Shown: positions 6,299 through 14,240, counted from the stretch's first letter. The stretch: DNA of 32,434 nt from a virus (IMGVR_UViG_3300047274_000137:1-32434); one strand, 5' to 3'. Translations and numbers: made by a program. The notes: generated by a model not told the origin, from the sequence alone.

Positions 6299-6504
6299 CC
6301 GCGCTTGACTTCTACTACGAGAAACGTGACTGCCCTGAATGTGTCGGCTATCAAAAAAACTGTGACCACTTTTGGGCTGGTCATGTTGTCGGCCGAGAGG
6401 TTGGCAGGTTACGCGAACAGGAACGCATTATCAAACTGTTAGAAGTCAACGATCACTACAGCGTAGATTGGCTAATCGAACTTATTAAGGGTGCTAATGA
6501 GTAA
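6295..6504 (+). CDS. Small Cys-containing protein of the ERxRIIKxLE family
   Basis: The product has 69 residues. It has a CPEC knuckle and an NCDHFW segment that could together hold a metal ion, then GREVGRLREQERIIKLLEV and a C-terminal WLIELIKGANE. It is the closest relative of the product at 5688. The start is TTG, overlapping the upstream stop by four bases, after a GGGAGA ribosome site; the 3' end overlaps the next gene by eight bases. Confidence 0.6.
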   Translation: MTALDFYYEKRDCPECVGYQKNCDHFWAGHVVGREVGRLREQERIIKLLEVNDHYSVDWLIELIKGANE

Positions 6505-6874
6505 GCGACTCACCGCCTCGCCAGCAACCATAAACGAACTATTAGCGGTATCCCGCATGGTTGACCGCCGTAACCCACCCGAATACTGCGGCCTACCCAA
6601 ATGCGCCCGCACCCGTGTCGGCCGTAACCTATGCCGCGCACACTATCTACAGTTATGGCGGTGGGCTAAAGAAACCGGTACAGACCTAAACCGCGACTAT
6701 ACGTTTACTGATCTACGTGGCTTGGAACGACCAGCTAGAGGTAACGCGTTGCGGTCTGCCGAATTGAATTGTGTTGTGTGTGGGTTGCGCGTGTATGCGC
6801 GAGGTTTCTGCCAACACCACTACAACGCCTGGTACAAAACCGTGCTACGCGGCAAGAAAGAAAAAGAAAACTAA
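6497..6874 (+). CDS. Double zinc-knuckle protein
   Basis: From ATG 6497 the product is 125 residues; AAGGG at 6487-6491 supports this start over an upstream GTG. Two copies of the C-x(2-4)-C...G-x-C-x2-HY finger are present: CGLPKC...NLCRAHY near residue 30 and CVVCG...GFCQHHY near residue 95, with 'RGLERPARGNALR' between. The same finger occurs twice in the product at 5146, so the unit has been duplicated within and between genes. The base composition of the first half is A/C-rich on the coding strand, unlike upstream genes. Nucleic-acid binding is likely but not proven. Confidence 0.65.
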   Translation: MSKRLTASPATINELLAVSRMVDRRNPPEYCGLPKCARTRVGRNLCRAHYLQLWRWAKETGTDLNRDYTFTDLRGLERPARGNALRSAELNCVVCGLRVYARGFCQHHYNAWYKTVLRGKKEKEN

Positions 6875-7047
6875 TGCCAACCTATGACTTTCGCTGTAAC
6901 ACCTGTGACGCTACTGCTACGGTCGCTACACGCCTAACAGAAACCTTAACTAGCCCGGTGTGTGTGAAGTGTGCGTTAGAGATGGTTCGTGTCTTCGGTG
7001 TGGGTGCTGTGACGTTTAAAGGAAATGGTTGGGGTAAAGACAAGTGA
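6874..7047 (+). CDS. FmdB-like zinc-ribbon protein
   Basis: The product has 57 residues. It starts MPTYDFRCNTC and continues with CVKC and a final 'VTFKGNGWGKDK', the plan of FmdB-type zinc ribbons: MPTY-(E/D)-(Y/F)-x-C-x2-C, then C-x2-C, then F-x-G-x-G-(F/W). Cellular members are loosely called regulators and their action is poorly known. Phage copies are frequent in actinophages. The ATG overlaps the upstream stop by one base, and the stop overlaps the next GTG by three (GTGA). Confidence 0.75.
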   Translation: MPTYDFRCNTCDATATVATRLTETLTSPVCVKCALEMVRVFGVGAVTFKGNGWGKDK

Positions 7048-7214
7048 GGTTATGCGTCTGCCCTATCTGTGGCACAACAGCCAAAGCCACCTATCCGTAC
7101 ACCAGTTTCACCAGCCAACACCTACACCCGATACGCCGCTACCTCAAGGGCTTACGGTATGCCCGACACTATCAAGCATGGCTAACCGACTACTGGCAAA
7201 CAATAGACCGATAG
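7044..7214 (+). CDS. Short CxxC protein (hypothetical)
   Basis: The product has 56 residues, from GTG 7044 to TAG 7212-7214. It starts with MRLCVCPICG, a possible half zinc site, and continues as a basic, aromatic segment: YPYTSFTSQHLHPIRRYL and LRYARHYQAWLTDYW. The GTGA overlap with the FmdB-like gene and the sensible amino-acid make-up argue for a real gene over the competing frame from 7025. Function unknown. Confidence 0.5.
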   Translation: MRLCVCPICGTTAKATYPYTSFTSQHLHPIRRYLKGLRYARHYQAWLTDYWQTIDR

Positions 7215-7322
7215 CCCTCGCCAAACAGCTACACAGTCAGCAGGGACTTCACTAACCGGAACGCAACCAAACCAGGTCACTAACCAAACGGCTACAGCCA
7301 GCCTACAAGACGAAAGAAAACA

Positions 7323-7655
7323 ATGAAGTTTCGCCGACCCTGCCTAGACTGCGGCCAACTAGGCGAACCAGGCGAATCACGCTGCCCCACACACCAGCAA
7401 CGTATAGACGGCCTAAACGCATTACGACGCGAACAAATAAAGAAACAGTCAGGGCAATACTCAGGCGGCTACCAACGTCTAGCCCGAATAATCCGTGCCA
7501 CCGCACAAACCTGCCATTTGTGTGGTGAAGGGCCACGCTACGGCGATCCGTGGGAAGCCGACCACCTAAACCCCGGCACACCAGTCACTACACTCAGCGA
7601 CCTCGCACCAGCACACCGATCGTGCAACGGTGCTAGAGGCAACAAACCCCTATAG
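7323..7655 (+). CDS. HNH endonuclease
   Basis: The product has 110 residues. A small zinc motif lies at the N terminus (CLDCG...CPTH). The nuclease core is CHLCGEG...DPWEADHLNPG...LAPAHRSCNGARGNK: Asp-His, the central Asn/His pair and the final CNGARGN belong to the HNH fold, with two CxxC-like pairs to hold structural zinc. HNH proteins next to the terminase are known in many phages to take part in cos or packaging cleavage with it. The start lies behind an A-rich GAAAGAAAACA leader instead of a clear Shine-Dalgarno. It is separated from the next gene by a 139-base gap with a hairpin and a promoter. Confidence 0.85.
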   Translation: MKFRRPCLDCGQLGEPGESRCPTHQQRIDGLNALRREQIKKQSGQYSGGYQRLARIIRATAQTCHLCGEGPRYGDPWEADHLNPGTPVTTLSDLAPAHRSCNGARGNKPL

Positions 7656-7681
7656 ACCCCCCTCCCCTTGATGCGGGGGGT
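7656..7681 (+). terminator. GC-rich stem-loop after the HNH gene (possible terminator)
   Basis: ACCCCCC (7656-7662) pairs with GGGGGGT (7675-7681) around a 12-base loop, beginning directly after the HNH stop. There is no run of T after the stem, so if it ends transcription it does so weakly or by another route. It separates the early operon from the packaging operon. Confidence 0.35.
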
Positions 7682-7782
7682 GGGTGATTCACACAGCAGC
7701 ACAACGAAGAACACCCCGACCGCACTATTCCGCGCCTAAGCAAGCTTCCCAAACGATTCGGTCGCGCTCGAAGTTTGGCGTT

Positions 7783-7797
7783 TATACTGGTCGTATG
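7783..7797 (+). promoter_or_regulatory. Leaderless-type -10 box before the second HNH gene
   Basis: TATACT (7783-7788) ends six bases before the ATG at 7795, so transcription would begin at or next to the start codon. No Shine-Dalgarno is present. Leaderless mRNAs with a TANNNT box at this distance are frequent in actinobacteria. The -35 region is not convincing. Confidence 0.55.
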
Positions 7798-8463
7798 GAT
7801 TTGAAACGCAGATGCCAGTTATGTGGTTTGCCTTTGGAGCCGGTATTGCGACCAGGCCAACGGGGTGGTAAGCAACGGTCGTATTGTTCTGTGTCTTGTA
7901 GGCGCAAAGCTGATTGGCTACGTAGGCGTGTGCTGAAACCTATGCGCTCAGCCGTGTGTGTTTGGTGTTCTAGGTCTTTTGAAACTAACCGCGATTCGAC
8001 GCGTTTCTGTTCTACGGAATGTCGTAAGGCGGAAACGCTAAGGCATCTTGCCGATAAGTGGCGTGAGAATAATCCTCGCCCGGCTCAGTACGTTTATACC
8101 TGCGATTTTTGTAGTGGCGAGATTGTGCGCGATCGGCCGTTGGGTGGTTCACGCCGGTATCACGCTGATTGCGCGGTGGAGGCTAAACGCGCTCGGTATC
8201 GTAAAAAGACTGTGGCACGGCAGTCGGCTACGGTTCGGCCGTCGGGTGTTTCGTTGTTGGCTGTTGTTGAGCGTGATGGCTGGGCTTGTTGGCTATGTGG
8301 CGTTATGGTTGACCAGTCTGTGCCACGTACTAGCCGTATGGGGGCTACTGTGGATCACGTTGTGCCTTTATCTAAGGGTGGGTCTGACGAGCTTGAGAAT
8401 TTGCGTTTGGCACATTGGATTTGTAATAACAAGAAGTCGGATAGTTTGGTGACTAATGCCTAA
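7795..8463 (+). CDS. HNH endonuclease with N-terminal zinc fingers
   Basis: From ATG 7795 the product is 222 residues. Three cysteine-knuckle segments precede the nuclease: CQLCG...YCSVSC, CVWCSRSF...FCSTEC and CDFCSGE. The HNH core at about 165-215 reads ERDGWACWLCG, then TVDHVVPLSKGG, then NLRLAHWICNNKKSD: the Asp-His, Asn and final His/Asn of the fold are all there. The start is chosen because a TATACT box lies six bases ahead. It overlaps the small terminase gene by eight bases and opens the packaging operon. It may nick packaging sites or act as a homing-type nuclease; two HNH genes flanking one gap is unusual. Confidence 0.85.
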   Translation: MDLKRRCQLCGLPLEPVLRPGQRGGKQRSYCSVSCRRKADWLRRRVLKPMRSAVCVWCSRSFETNRDSTRFCSTECRKAETLRHLADKWRENNPRPAQYVYTCDFCSGEIVRDRPLGGSRRYHADCAVEAKRARYRKKTVARQSATVRPSGVSLLAVVERDGWACWLCGVMVDQSVPRTSRMGATVDHVVPLSKGGSDELENLRLAHWICNNKKSDSLVTNA

Positions 8464-8884
8464 TCCTGGTAAACCTGCTCACGTGAAGTCGTTGATTGGT
8501 GCGCGTGATGCTGTTACGCCAACGATTGTTACTGCTGCGCCTTTGGGTGATGTGCCTGAGCCTCCTCGCCGGTTGGAGGAGTCTGGGTTAGCGTTGTGGC
8601 GTGAGGCTTGGCAGCATGGCTGGCTATCGCGTGTTGCTGATATTACGGCGGTTTCGTTGTTGTGTGAGCGTTTGGATGAACGTGATTTGTTACGTGCTTA
8701 CGTTTTAGATAATCCTGACGCTTGGCGTGAGCGTGCTTCGCTGCGTAAGTTAGAGGAACAGATTGAGGCTTCTTTGAAATCGTTGTTGTTGAATCCCGCT
8801 GAACGTATTAGGGCTGGTGTGGCTGAGGCTAAGGCACAGTCTAAGTTGGAGCAGTTGCTAGCGGCTAAGGCTGATCGTGGCTAG
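8456..8884 (+). CDS. terS: Terminase small subunit (P27-like)
   Basis: The product has 142 residues, normal for the P27 family. It begins with a flexible basic segment (PNPGKPAHVKSLIGARD), then 'PEPPRRLEESGLALWREAW', a hallmark of P27-type small terminases, and helices ending in a coiled-coil-like segment rich in Glu, Ala and Lys (AERIRAGVAEAKAQSKLEQLL). It would bind the packaging site and present DNA to the large subunit. Its stop overlaps the large subunit start by eight bases, and it overlaps the HNH gene upstream. Confidence 0.85.
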   Translation: MPNPGKPAHVKSLIGARDAVTPTIVTAAPLGDVPEPPRRLEESGLALWREAWQHGWLSRVADITAVSLLCERLDERDLLRAYVLDNPDAWRERASLRKLEEQIEASLKSLLLNPAERIRAGVAEAKAQSKLEQLLAAKADRG

Positions 8885-10391
8885 TTGGCCTCCTGCCTGG
8901 TTGGTTTCTGCTGACCCGGCGGAAGTGGCGCAGGGTGATGGCGCGTATGCGTCTGCGTTTGCTGAGTTGTTTGGCACTATCGGTAAGGATGGTGTTGCTG
9001 GTCGTGCTGGTGAGCCGTTGGTGTTGCGTGATTGGCAGAAGTCGCTACTTGACCAGTTGTATGCGCGTGACGTGTCTGGCGGTTATCGGTTTCAGACGGC
9101 CCTTATTGGTATGCCGCGTAAGAATGGTAAGTCTGCGCTAACTTCGGCCGCTGTTGCTCTATATAAGTTGTTTGGCGAGGGCGTGCAGGGTGGCGAAGTG
9201 ATTGTGGCTGCTGCTGAAAAGGAACAGGCGCGTATTGTGTTTGGTGACGCGAAGCGCATGGTTGAGAGTAGTGAGCTGGCTGACCTTGCGACTATCTATA
9301 AAGATTCAATCTATGTGCCGTCTACGCAGTCGGTGTTGAAGGTTGTTTCTGCTGAAGCGTATTCGAAGGAAGGTGCGAACCCTCACGCGGTCATTCTTGA
9401 CGAGTTGCACGCACACCAGTCGCGCGATCTGTTTGACGTGTTCAGCCTTGCTATGGGAAACCGTGGCAAAATAGCGCAACTTATTGCTATTACTACGGCC
9501 GGTGTGAAAACCGATATTACGGGGCAGGACTCTATTGCCTACCAGTTGTATCAGTACGGGCAGCGTGTGGCCCGTGGCGAAATAGATGATCCGAATTTCT
9601 TTATGGCGTGGTGGGAGGCGGCGCAAGAGGCTGACCATAAAGACCCGGCGGCGTGGGCTATCGCTAATCCTGGCTTTAATGATCTTGTGGCTGAGGCGGA
9701 TTTTGTTTCGGCGGTTCGCCGTACGCCTGAAGCCGAGTTTCGTACTAAGCGTTTGAACCAATGGGTGAATACGCAAATGAGTTGGCTGCCTACTGGCACT
9801 TGGGAGGCTTTGGCTGTACCGCGTGACCTTGACCCCGAGGCCGAGTATGTTGTGGGCTTTGACGGGTCGTTTAGTGGCGATACGACGGTGTTGGTGGGTT
9901 GTTCTATTCCTAAGCCTGACGAGAAGCCGTACCTGTTTCTAATTCAGGCGTGGGAGCGGCCGCCTAGTGCCGATGATTCGTGGCGTGTTGAAATTCAAGA
10001 AGTTGAAGATGCTATTGCTAACTTTTGTGCCAGGTATCGGGTGCGTGAGGTTGTTTGTGACCCGTACCGCTGGCAAAGGTCTATGGAGGTACTAGCCGAT
10101 AAGGGTATCCCTATCGTGGAGTATCCGACCACTAGCGCGCGACGTATGGTGTCTGCTTGCGCGAAATTCTATGACGCGGTAACTGAACAACGGCTAGAAA
10201 CTGATGGTGACCCGTTGGTGACACGTCACTTTATGAACGCAGTAACGAAGTCCGATAATTTGGGCGTGCGTATTGTGAAAGAGAACCGTGCTTCTTCTCG
10301 CCGTATTGACGCTGCGGTTGCGGCCGTGGCGGCTTATGATAGGGCTAGCGGTAGACTTGAAACACAGGTTATTCCTGAATTCTTTTTCTAG
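8877..10391 (+). CDS. terL: Terminase large subunit
   Basis: The product has 504 residues, the normal length. Walker A is GMPRKNGKS (78-86), Walker B is AVILDE (171-176), and 'ITTAG' (205-209) is the coupling motif of this family. The nuclease half has GFDGSFSGDT (328-336, Asp329) and a late acidic site in RRIDAAVAAVAA (Asp478), the RNase H-like metal ligands. It cuts concatemers and pumps DNA into the prohead through the portal. The start is GTG 8877, coupled to the small subunit. The sequence is of the HK97/actinophage type; whether ends are cohesive or headful cannot be read, though contig circularity fits headful or circularised cos. Confidence 0.95.
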   Translation: MASWPPAWLVSADPAEVAQGDGAYASAFAELFGTIGKDGVAGRAGEPLVLRDWQKSLLDQLYARDVSGGYRFQTALIGMPRKNGKSALTSAAVALYKLFGEGVQGGEVIVAAAEKEQARIVFGDAKRMVESSELADLATIYKDSIYVPSTQSVLKVVSAEAYSKEGANPHAVILDELHAHQSRDLFDVFSLAMGNRGKIAQLIAITTAGVKTDITGQDSIAYQLYQYGQRVARGEIDDPNFFMAWWEAAQEADHKDPAAWAIANPGFNDLVAEADFVSAVRRTPEAEFRTKRLNQWVNTQMSWLPTGTWEALAVPRDLDPEAEYVVGFDGSFSGDTTVLVGCSIPKPDEKPYLFLIQAWERPPSADDSWRVEIQEVEDAIANFCARYRVREVVCDPYRWQRSMEVLADKGIPIVEYPTTSARRMVSACAKFYDAVTEQRLETDGDPLVTRHFMNAVTKSDNLGVRIVKENRASSRRIDAAVAAVAAYDRASGRLETQVIPEFFF

Positions 10392-10403
10392 GCAGGTTTA
10401 TTC

Positions 10404-11753
10404 GTGGGACTATTTGACTTCCTGAAGCGTGAGGAACGCGCTATTTCTTTTCAAACCCTGTGGGGTTCGGGCGCGGAGTTGGAGCTTGGTACTCAGTCTG
10501 GCACGCTAATCAACAAACAAACAGCGTTTGAGATTGTTGCCTTCTTCTCGGCCGTATCGCTGATCAGCGACACTATCAGTACCCTGCCTGTAGACGCGTT
10601 TATCCGTATTGACGGCAACCGTAAACCGTACCGCCCTAAGCCAGCTTGGATTGACCAGCCTGACGTAGATATTTTCACGCGTTCCGGCCACTATCAGCAG
10701 GTGCTAGTTTCGTTGCTGGTTTCAGGTAATGCTTATGTGCGTGTTTATCGTGACCGCGCTGGCGATGTTGTAAACCTAGTTTGTTTGAACCCTGACAAGG
10801 TTGAAGTAAAGCGGTCTGGTTTGGGCCGAAAGATGTTTGTGGTTTCGGGCGAGGAAAAGCCGCTGACCGCTGAAGAAGTCATGCATTTGACTGACTTGCT
10901 TGAGCCGGGTGCGTTGACTGGTGTTAGCCGTGTTGAGAAGCTGCGTGACGCGCTCGGTGTTGCGTCTGCGTTGCAGTCGTATGCTGCCCGTTTCTTTGGT
11001 CAGGGTGCGACTACTGCTGGCATTATTGAGTATCCTGGCAACCTAACCCCTGATCAGGCGAAGAATCTGCGTGAGGGTTTTGATTCGGCGCACCGTGGTT
11101 TCCGTAAGGCTCACCGTACTGGCATCCTTTCGGGCGGTGCTACCTATAAGCAGACAACGGTAAACCCTACTGAGTCGCAGGCGCTTGAGTCGCGCCGGTT
11201 CGCGGTTGAAGAGATTGCGCGTGTGTTCAACATTCCGCTTTCGATGATGGGTATTCCTGGTACGCAGTCGTATGCCAGCGTGGAACAAAACGCTATCCAG
11301 TTTGTAACACATACGCTGCGCCCGTACATTGAGAAGCTTGAGGCCGCCTATAGCCGTCTGCTGCCTAATACGGCGTTTATCAAATTCAACATTGACGGCC
11401 TGTTGCGTGGTGACTTTAACAGCCGTGTTACCGCTTACGCGTCTGCGTTGCAGACTGGTTGGATGAGCGTGAACGATATTCGCCGTATTGAAGACCTTAC
11501 GCCTGTTGACGGTGGCGATCAGTATCGTGTACCGCTAGCAAACGTGAACCTATCTGCAGCTGGTTTGGCTGAGGAGCAAAGCAAGGTTGAGATGGCTGGC
11601 CAGTTGATTAGAGCTGGCTTTGACCCTACTGACGTGCTAGCAAAGCTCGGGTTGCCTGAGATTATGCATGACGGCGGTGTGCCGGTCACGCTACAGTCTA
11701 TGGCTGTTATTGACCCTACTAACCCTGTTCAGCCGGGTCAGGCAGGGGCGTAA
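10404..11753 (+). CDS. Portal protein (HK97 family)
   Basis: The product has 449 residues. It starts MGLFDFLKREERA and has the family blocks: FSAVSLISDTISTLP (about 48-62), SGNAYVRVYRDRAG (107-120), 'MHLTDL', 'TGVSRVEKLRDAL' and 'IARVFNIPLSMMG', the last conserved in HK97 gp3-like portals. Twelve copies form the ring at one head vertex through which DNA enters and to which the tail joins. The C terminus (PTNPVQPGQAGA) is flexible. GTG start 12 bases after the terminase stop, within the packaging operon. Confidence 0.93.
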   Translation: MGLFDFLKREERAISFQTLWGSGAELELGTQSGTLINKQTAFEIVAFFSAVSLISDTISTLPVDAFIRIDGNRKPYRPKPAWIDQPDVDIFTRSGHYQQVLVSLLVSGNAYVRVYRDRAGDVVNLVCLNPDKVEVKRSGLGRKMFVVSGEEKPLTAEEVMHLTDLLEPGALTGVSRVEKLRDALGVASALQSYAARFFGQGATTAGIIEYPGNLTPDQAKNLREGFDSAHRGFRKAHRTGILSGGATYKQTTVNPTESQALESRRFAVEEIARVFNIPLSMMGIPGTQSYASVEQNAIQFVTHTLRPYIEKLEAAYSRLLPNTAFIKFNIDGLLRGDFNSRVTAYASALQTGWMSVNDIRRIEDLTPVDGGDQYRVPLANVNLSAAGLAEEQSKVEMAGQLIRAGFDPTDVLAKLGLPEIMHDGGVPVTLQSMAVIDPTNPVQPGQAGA

Positions 11754-11756
11754 CGC

Positions 11757-12464
11757 TTGGCTTTGTCACAAACTGTTTATTCGGTTGGTACGGCTACACA
11801 GACGGTTGTAGCACCTACTAACGATTTCGCTGAATATGTGTTGAAGAATATTCAACCGGCTAATTCTTCCGAGTATGCACGTGACGGCCATATTTATTTG
11901 TTGGCTGCTAAGTTTTCTGTGACTGCTGGGGCTGCAACGTCATTTAGCGTTATGACCGGCCCTTATGGGGCGCAACTAGATTTTTACGAAATTGTTTCTG
12001 ACGTTTCTTCTATTTACGCGCAACTAATTGAGGGTGCTACGGTCGTTACTACGGGTAGCCCTATCGCCGCCTACAACTTGAACCGTAATGTAAGCGACTC
12101 GCACGCCGCCGTACTTAAGGCAACTACAAGCGTTACGGGTGGCACGGTTATTTCTGCCGAACTTGCTACCGCAACTAACCAGGCTGGCGGTGCGATCAGC
12201 AGCAATAAGGTACACACTTTAGAAGCCAACACCGAATACGTTATGAAGTTTGAGAATGTGGGCAATCAGACCACTAACGTTTTCTTCCAGCTTGGGTTTA
12301 GTGAACAATACAACGGTTTTAATAGTGTCTGGTTGGGTACGCCTGACGCTTCGTTTGTGTTGCGTGCCGGGGAAGAATTGAAGTTGACGTTGCCACCTAA
12401 CGCGACGATTAACGCAACCGCAAAACACGACGGCTGCAAGTTGGCTGTTATTAGGCAGGAGTAG
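11757..12464 (+). CDS. Putative virion structural protein between portal and protease
   Basis: The product has 235 residues. It is rich in Thr, Ser, Ala and Val with few charged residues and appears to be all beta: 'AAKFSVTAGAATSFSV', 'TSVTGGTVISAELATATNQAGG', 'LEANTEYVMKFENVGNQTTN'. Proteins of this look in phages are usually head decoration or fibre components. The start is TTG 11757, three bases after the portal stop, and the next gene follows after two bases. Placement between portal and protease points to the head; a head-fibre or decoration role is inferred. Confidence 0.6.
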   Translation: MALSQTVYSVGTATQTVVAPTNDFAEYVLKNIQPANSSEYARDGHIYLLAAKFSVTAGAATSFSVMTGPYGAQLDFYEIVSDVSSIYAQLIEGATVVTTGSPIAAYNLNRNVSDSHAAVLKATTSVTGGTVISAELATATNQAGGAISSNKVHTLEANTEYVMKFENVGNQTTNVFFQLGFSEQYNGFNSVWLGTPDASFVLRAGEELKLTLPPNATINATAKHDGCKLAVIRQE

Positions 12465-12466
12465 AG

Positions 12467-14026
12467 ATGCCGTATTTCATTACTGATAAGGCCGCTGACT
12501 GTTCGGGTTGGGCTGTTGTTGACGATGCTGGCGAAGCGTACGGTTGTCACACCACTAAGCAGGATGCTATAGATCAGGCGGTGGCGATTAGCCTTAACGA
12601 TGATGAACCGTTTGAGGGTGAGCGTGCTGCGGTTGATTCGCTAGCGGTTGGCGATTATGTTTCATGGAATGTACTTGACCCTGAAATTTTGGCTGAGGTT
12701 ATTGCGGTTGAAGGCCAGTACGCTATCTTGCGTTTATACGATTACGAAGATGGCGTGTTTGAGCCGACCGATAAGCTCATGGTTCTCAACATTTTCAAAC
12801 TTGAAAAGGTGACGCGACCTGAAATGGTTGTGGAAGACGAAAAGTATGAGCCGTTGCCTGTAGTTGAGCCGGTCGTTGAACCTGTACTTGATCCTGTAGA
12901 CGATTCACGTGCTATCAACCAGGAAGCCCCTGCGTATATGCGTGCTGCTGCACGTCGCGGTCTGGAGTATTACGAGCAGGGTCTAGGCGGTGATGGTTTG
13001 GTGGAGCAGACTATTCGCGAAGCTCGTGAGATGGCTGACGGCCGAATTTCTGACGATAAGTGGGTGCGTATCGCTGCTTGGATTGCTAGACACCTAGACG
13101 ATTTGGATTCGCCTGACGCTAACCCTGAGTCTGACGGCTACCCTTCTGCTGGTGTTGTTGCTCACCTGCTTTGGGGTTCTGGGCCGTCTAAGCGTGCCGC
13201 TGAACGTACTTTAGCGTTTGCTGTAGGCGTGGTTGATAGAATTAGGGAAGAAGAAAGTAAGGCTATGACAACTACTACTGAAGCACGCGATAAGTGGCTT
13301 AGTGTCGCTTGGGCTATCAAGTCGCGCCTTGACGGTGGTGAAGCCCGTTCGGTTGGCGGTATTGAAACTCGCCGCAACCATATCACGCTAGAAGTGCGTG
13401 AGGGTTCTGACGGTATGACCTTTGAGGGTTATGCTGCCGTGTTTAATAGCCCTAGTGAGCCGTTGCCGTTTACTGAGGTTATTGCGCCGGGTGCGTTTAA
13501 ACGGTCGTTGCAGGGGCGGCATCGCATGATGCTGCTATGGAATCATGACGCTAGCCAGCCACTTGCTAGCAACCGTAACGGATCGCTACGCATGACTGAA
13601 GACGCGTACGGGCTAAAGGTTGAAGCAACGTTGCCTAACACGCAGTTGGGCCGCGATATTGCTGAGATGGTGCGTACTAATCTAATTGACGCTATGAGCT
13701 TTGGCTTCCAGGTGAAAAAGGATTCGTGGAGCGCAGACGGTTCGACCCGTACCCTTCACGAGGTGGCTATTCACGAAACGTCGCTAGTTTCGTTCCCTGC
13801 TTATGAGGGTACTGCCGGTAGCGTTTCGGTACGTTCGATTGACGCAGACGTGCTAGCCGACGGTCTACTGCGTTTGGAGTCGGGCGAGGAACTTTCAGCA
13901 GATCAGGCAGCAACCATTAAGGAAGTTGTTGACAAGCTGGCCGCTACCGAGGAAGTACAGGCAGTTGACGGTGACGTGCTAGCGTTGAAGAAGAAGAAAC
14001 TAGACCTACTTTTGAAGGGTATGTAA
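12467..14026 (+). CDS. Prohead protease (HK97 S78 family) with long N-terminal extension
   Basis: The product has 519 residues, more than twice the usual protease. The S78 protease lies at about 305-455: FEGYAAVFNSPSEPLPF, GAFKRSL, LLWNHD (His360), then MSFGF (Ser411) and a late 'HETSLVSFPAYEG'. Upstream are two more domains: residues 1-115, and 150-262, which has AYMRAAARRGLEYYEQGLGG and 'VAHLLWGSGPSKRAA', a block I recognise from other actinophage head proteins. A Pro-Val-Glu-rich linker (PVVEPVVEPVLDPVDD) joins them. Met267, at 13265 behind GTAAGG, could be an internal start giving the protease alone. The extension may serve as scaffold and be cut off. AGGAG before ATG 12467 supports the start. 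Confidence 0.9.
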   Translation: MPYFITDKAADCSGWAVVDDAGEAYGCHTTKQDAIDQAVAISLNDDEPFEGERAAVDSLAVGDYVSWNVLDPEILAEVIAVEGQYAILRLYDYEDGVFEPTDKLMVLNIFKLEKVTRPEMVVEDEKYEPLPVVEPVVEPVLDPVDDSRAINQEAPAYMRAAARRGLEYYEQGLGGDGLVEQTIREAREMADGRISDDKWVRIAAWIARHLDDLDSPDANPESDGYPSAGVVAHLLWGSGPSKRAAERTLAFAVGVVDRIREEESKAMTTTTEARDKWLSVAWAIKSRLDGGEARSVGGIETRRNHITLEVREGSDGMTFEGYAAVFNSPSEPLPFTEVIAPGAFKRSLQGRHRMMLLWNHDASQPLASNRNGSLRMTEDAYGLKVEATLPNTQLGRDIAEMVRTNLIDAMSFGFQVKKDSWSADGSTRTLHEVAIHETSLVSFPAYEGTAGSVSVRSIDADVLADGLLRLESGEELSADQAATIKEVVDKLAATEEVQAVDGDVLALKKKKLDLLLKGM

Positions 14027-14184
14027 TGGCTACTAAAGATGAGATTGCTACCGCGATTGCGGTTGTGACCGAGGTTGCTGGTGCGCCTGAGTCGGGTGCT
14101 ATTGCTGACCTGATCAAGTTGCTTAAGGATTCGGCTGACGCGCCCAAAGAAGTGCGTGTGATTGAGCCGAAAGAAAAACGCTAA
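14026..14184 (+). CDS. Small head-operon protein (hypothetical)
   Basis: The product has 52 residues, from ATG 14026, which overlaps the protease stop by one base. Two helices are visible (EIATAIAVVTEVAG and SGAIADLIKLLKDSAD) and a charged tail ending EPKEKR. It is the last gene before a strong terminator. Small proteins between protease and capsid can be scaffold or assembly factors; no match is evident. Confidence 0.6.
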   Translation: MATKDEIATAIAVVTEVAGAPESGAIADLIKLLKDSADAPKEVRVIEPKEKR

Positions 14185-14199
14185 TTCCCTAAGCGTTAG

Positions 14200-14240
14200 C
14201 CCGGCAGGTTTTTCCCCCTTTCCCCTGCCGGGTTTTTCTT
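14200..14240 (+). terminator. Rho-independent terminator before the capsid unit
   Basis: CCCGGCAGG (14200-14208) pairs perfectly with CCTGCCGGG (14224-14232) and is followed by TTTTTCTT. It ends the packaging/protease operon, so the capsid gene must rely largely on its own promoter just downstream. Confidence 0.9.

Noticed and set aside
7025-7255. A 76-residue frame overlapping the FmdB-like gene
   Set aside because: The competing frame from GTG 7044 has a CxxC motif, GTGA coupling and a more protein-like make-up.
13265-14026. Separate protease gene starting at Met267
   Set aside because: The upstream frame is continuous with good domain content and AGGAG at 12467; the internal start is kept only as a possibility.
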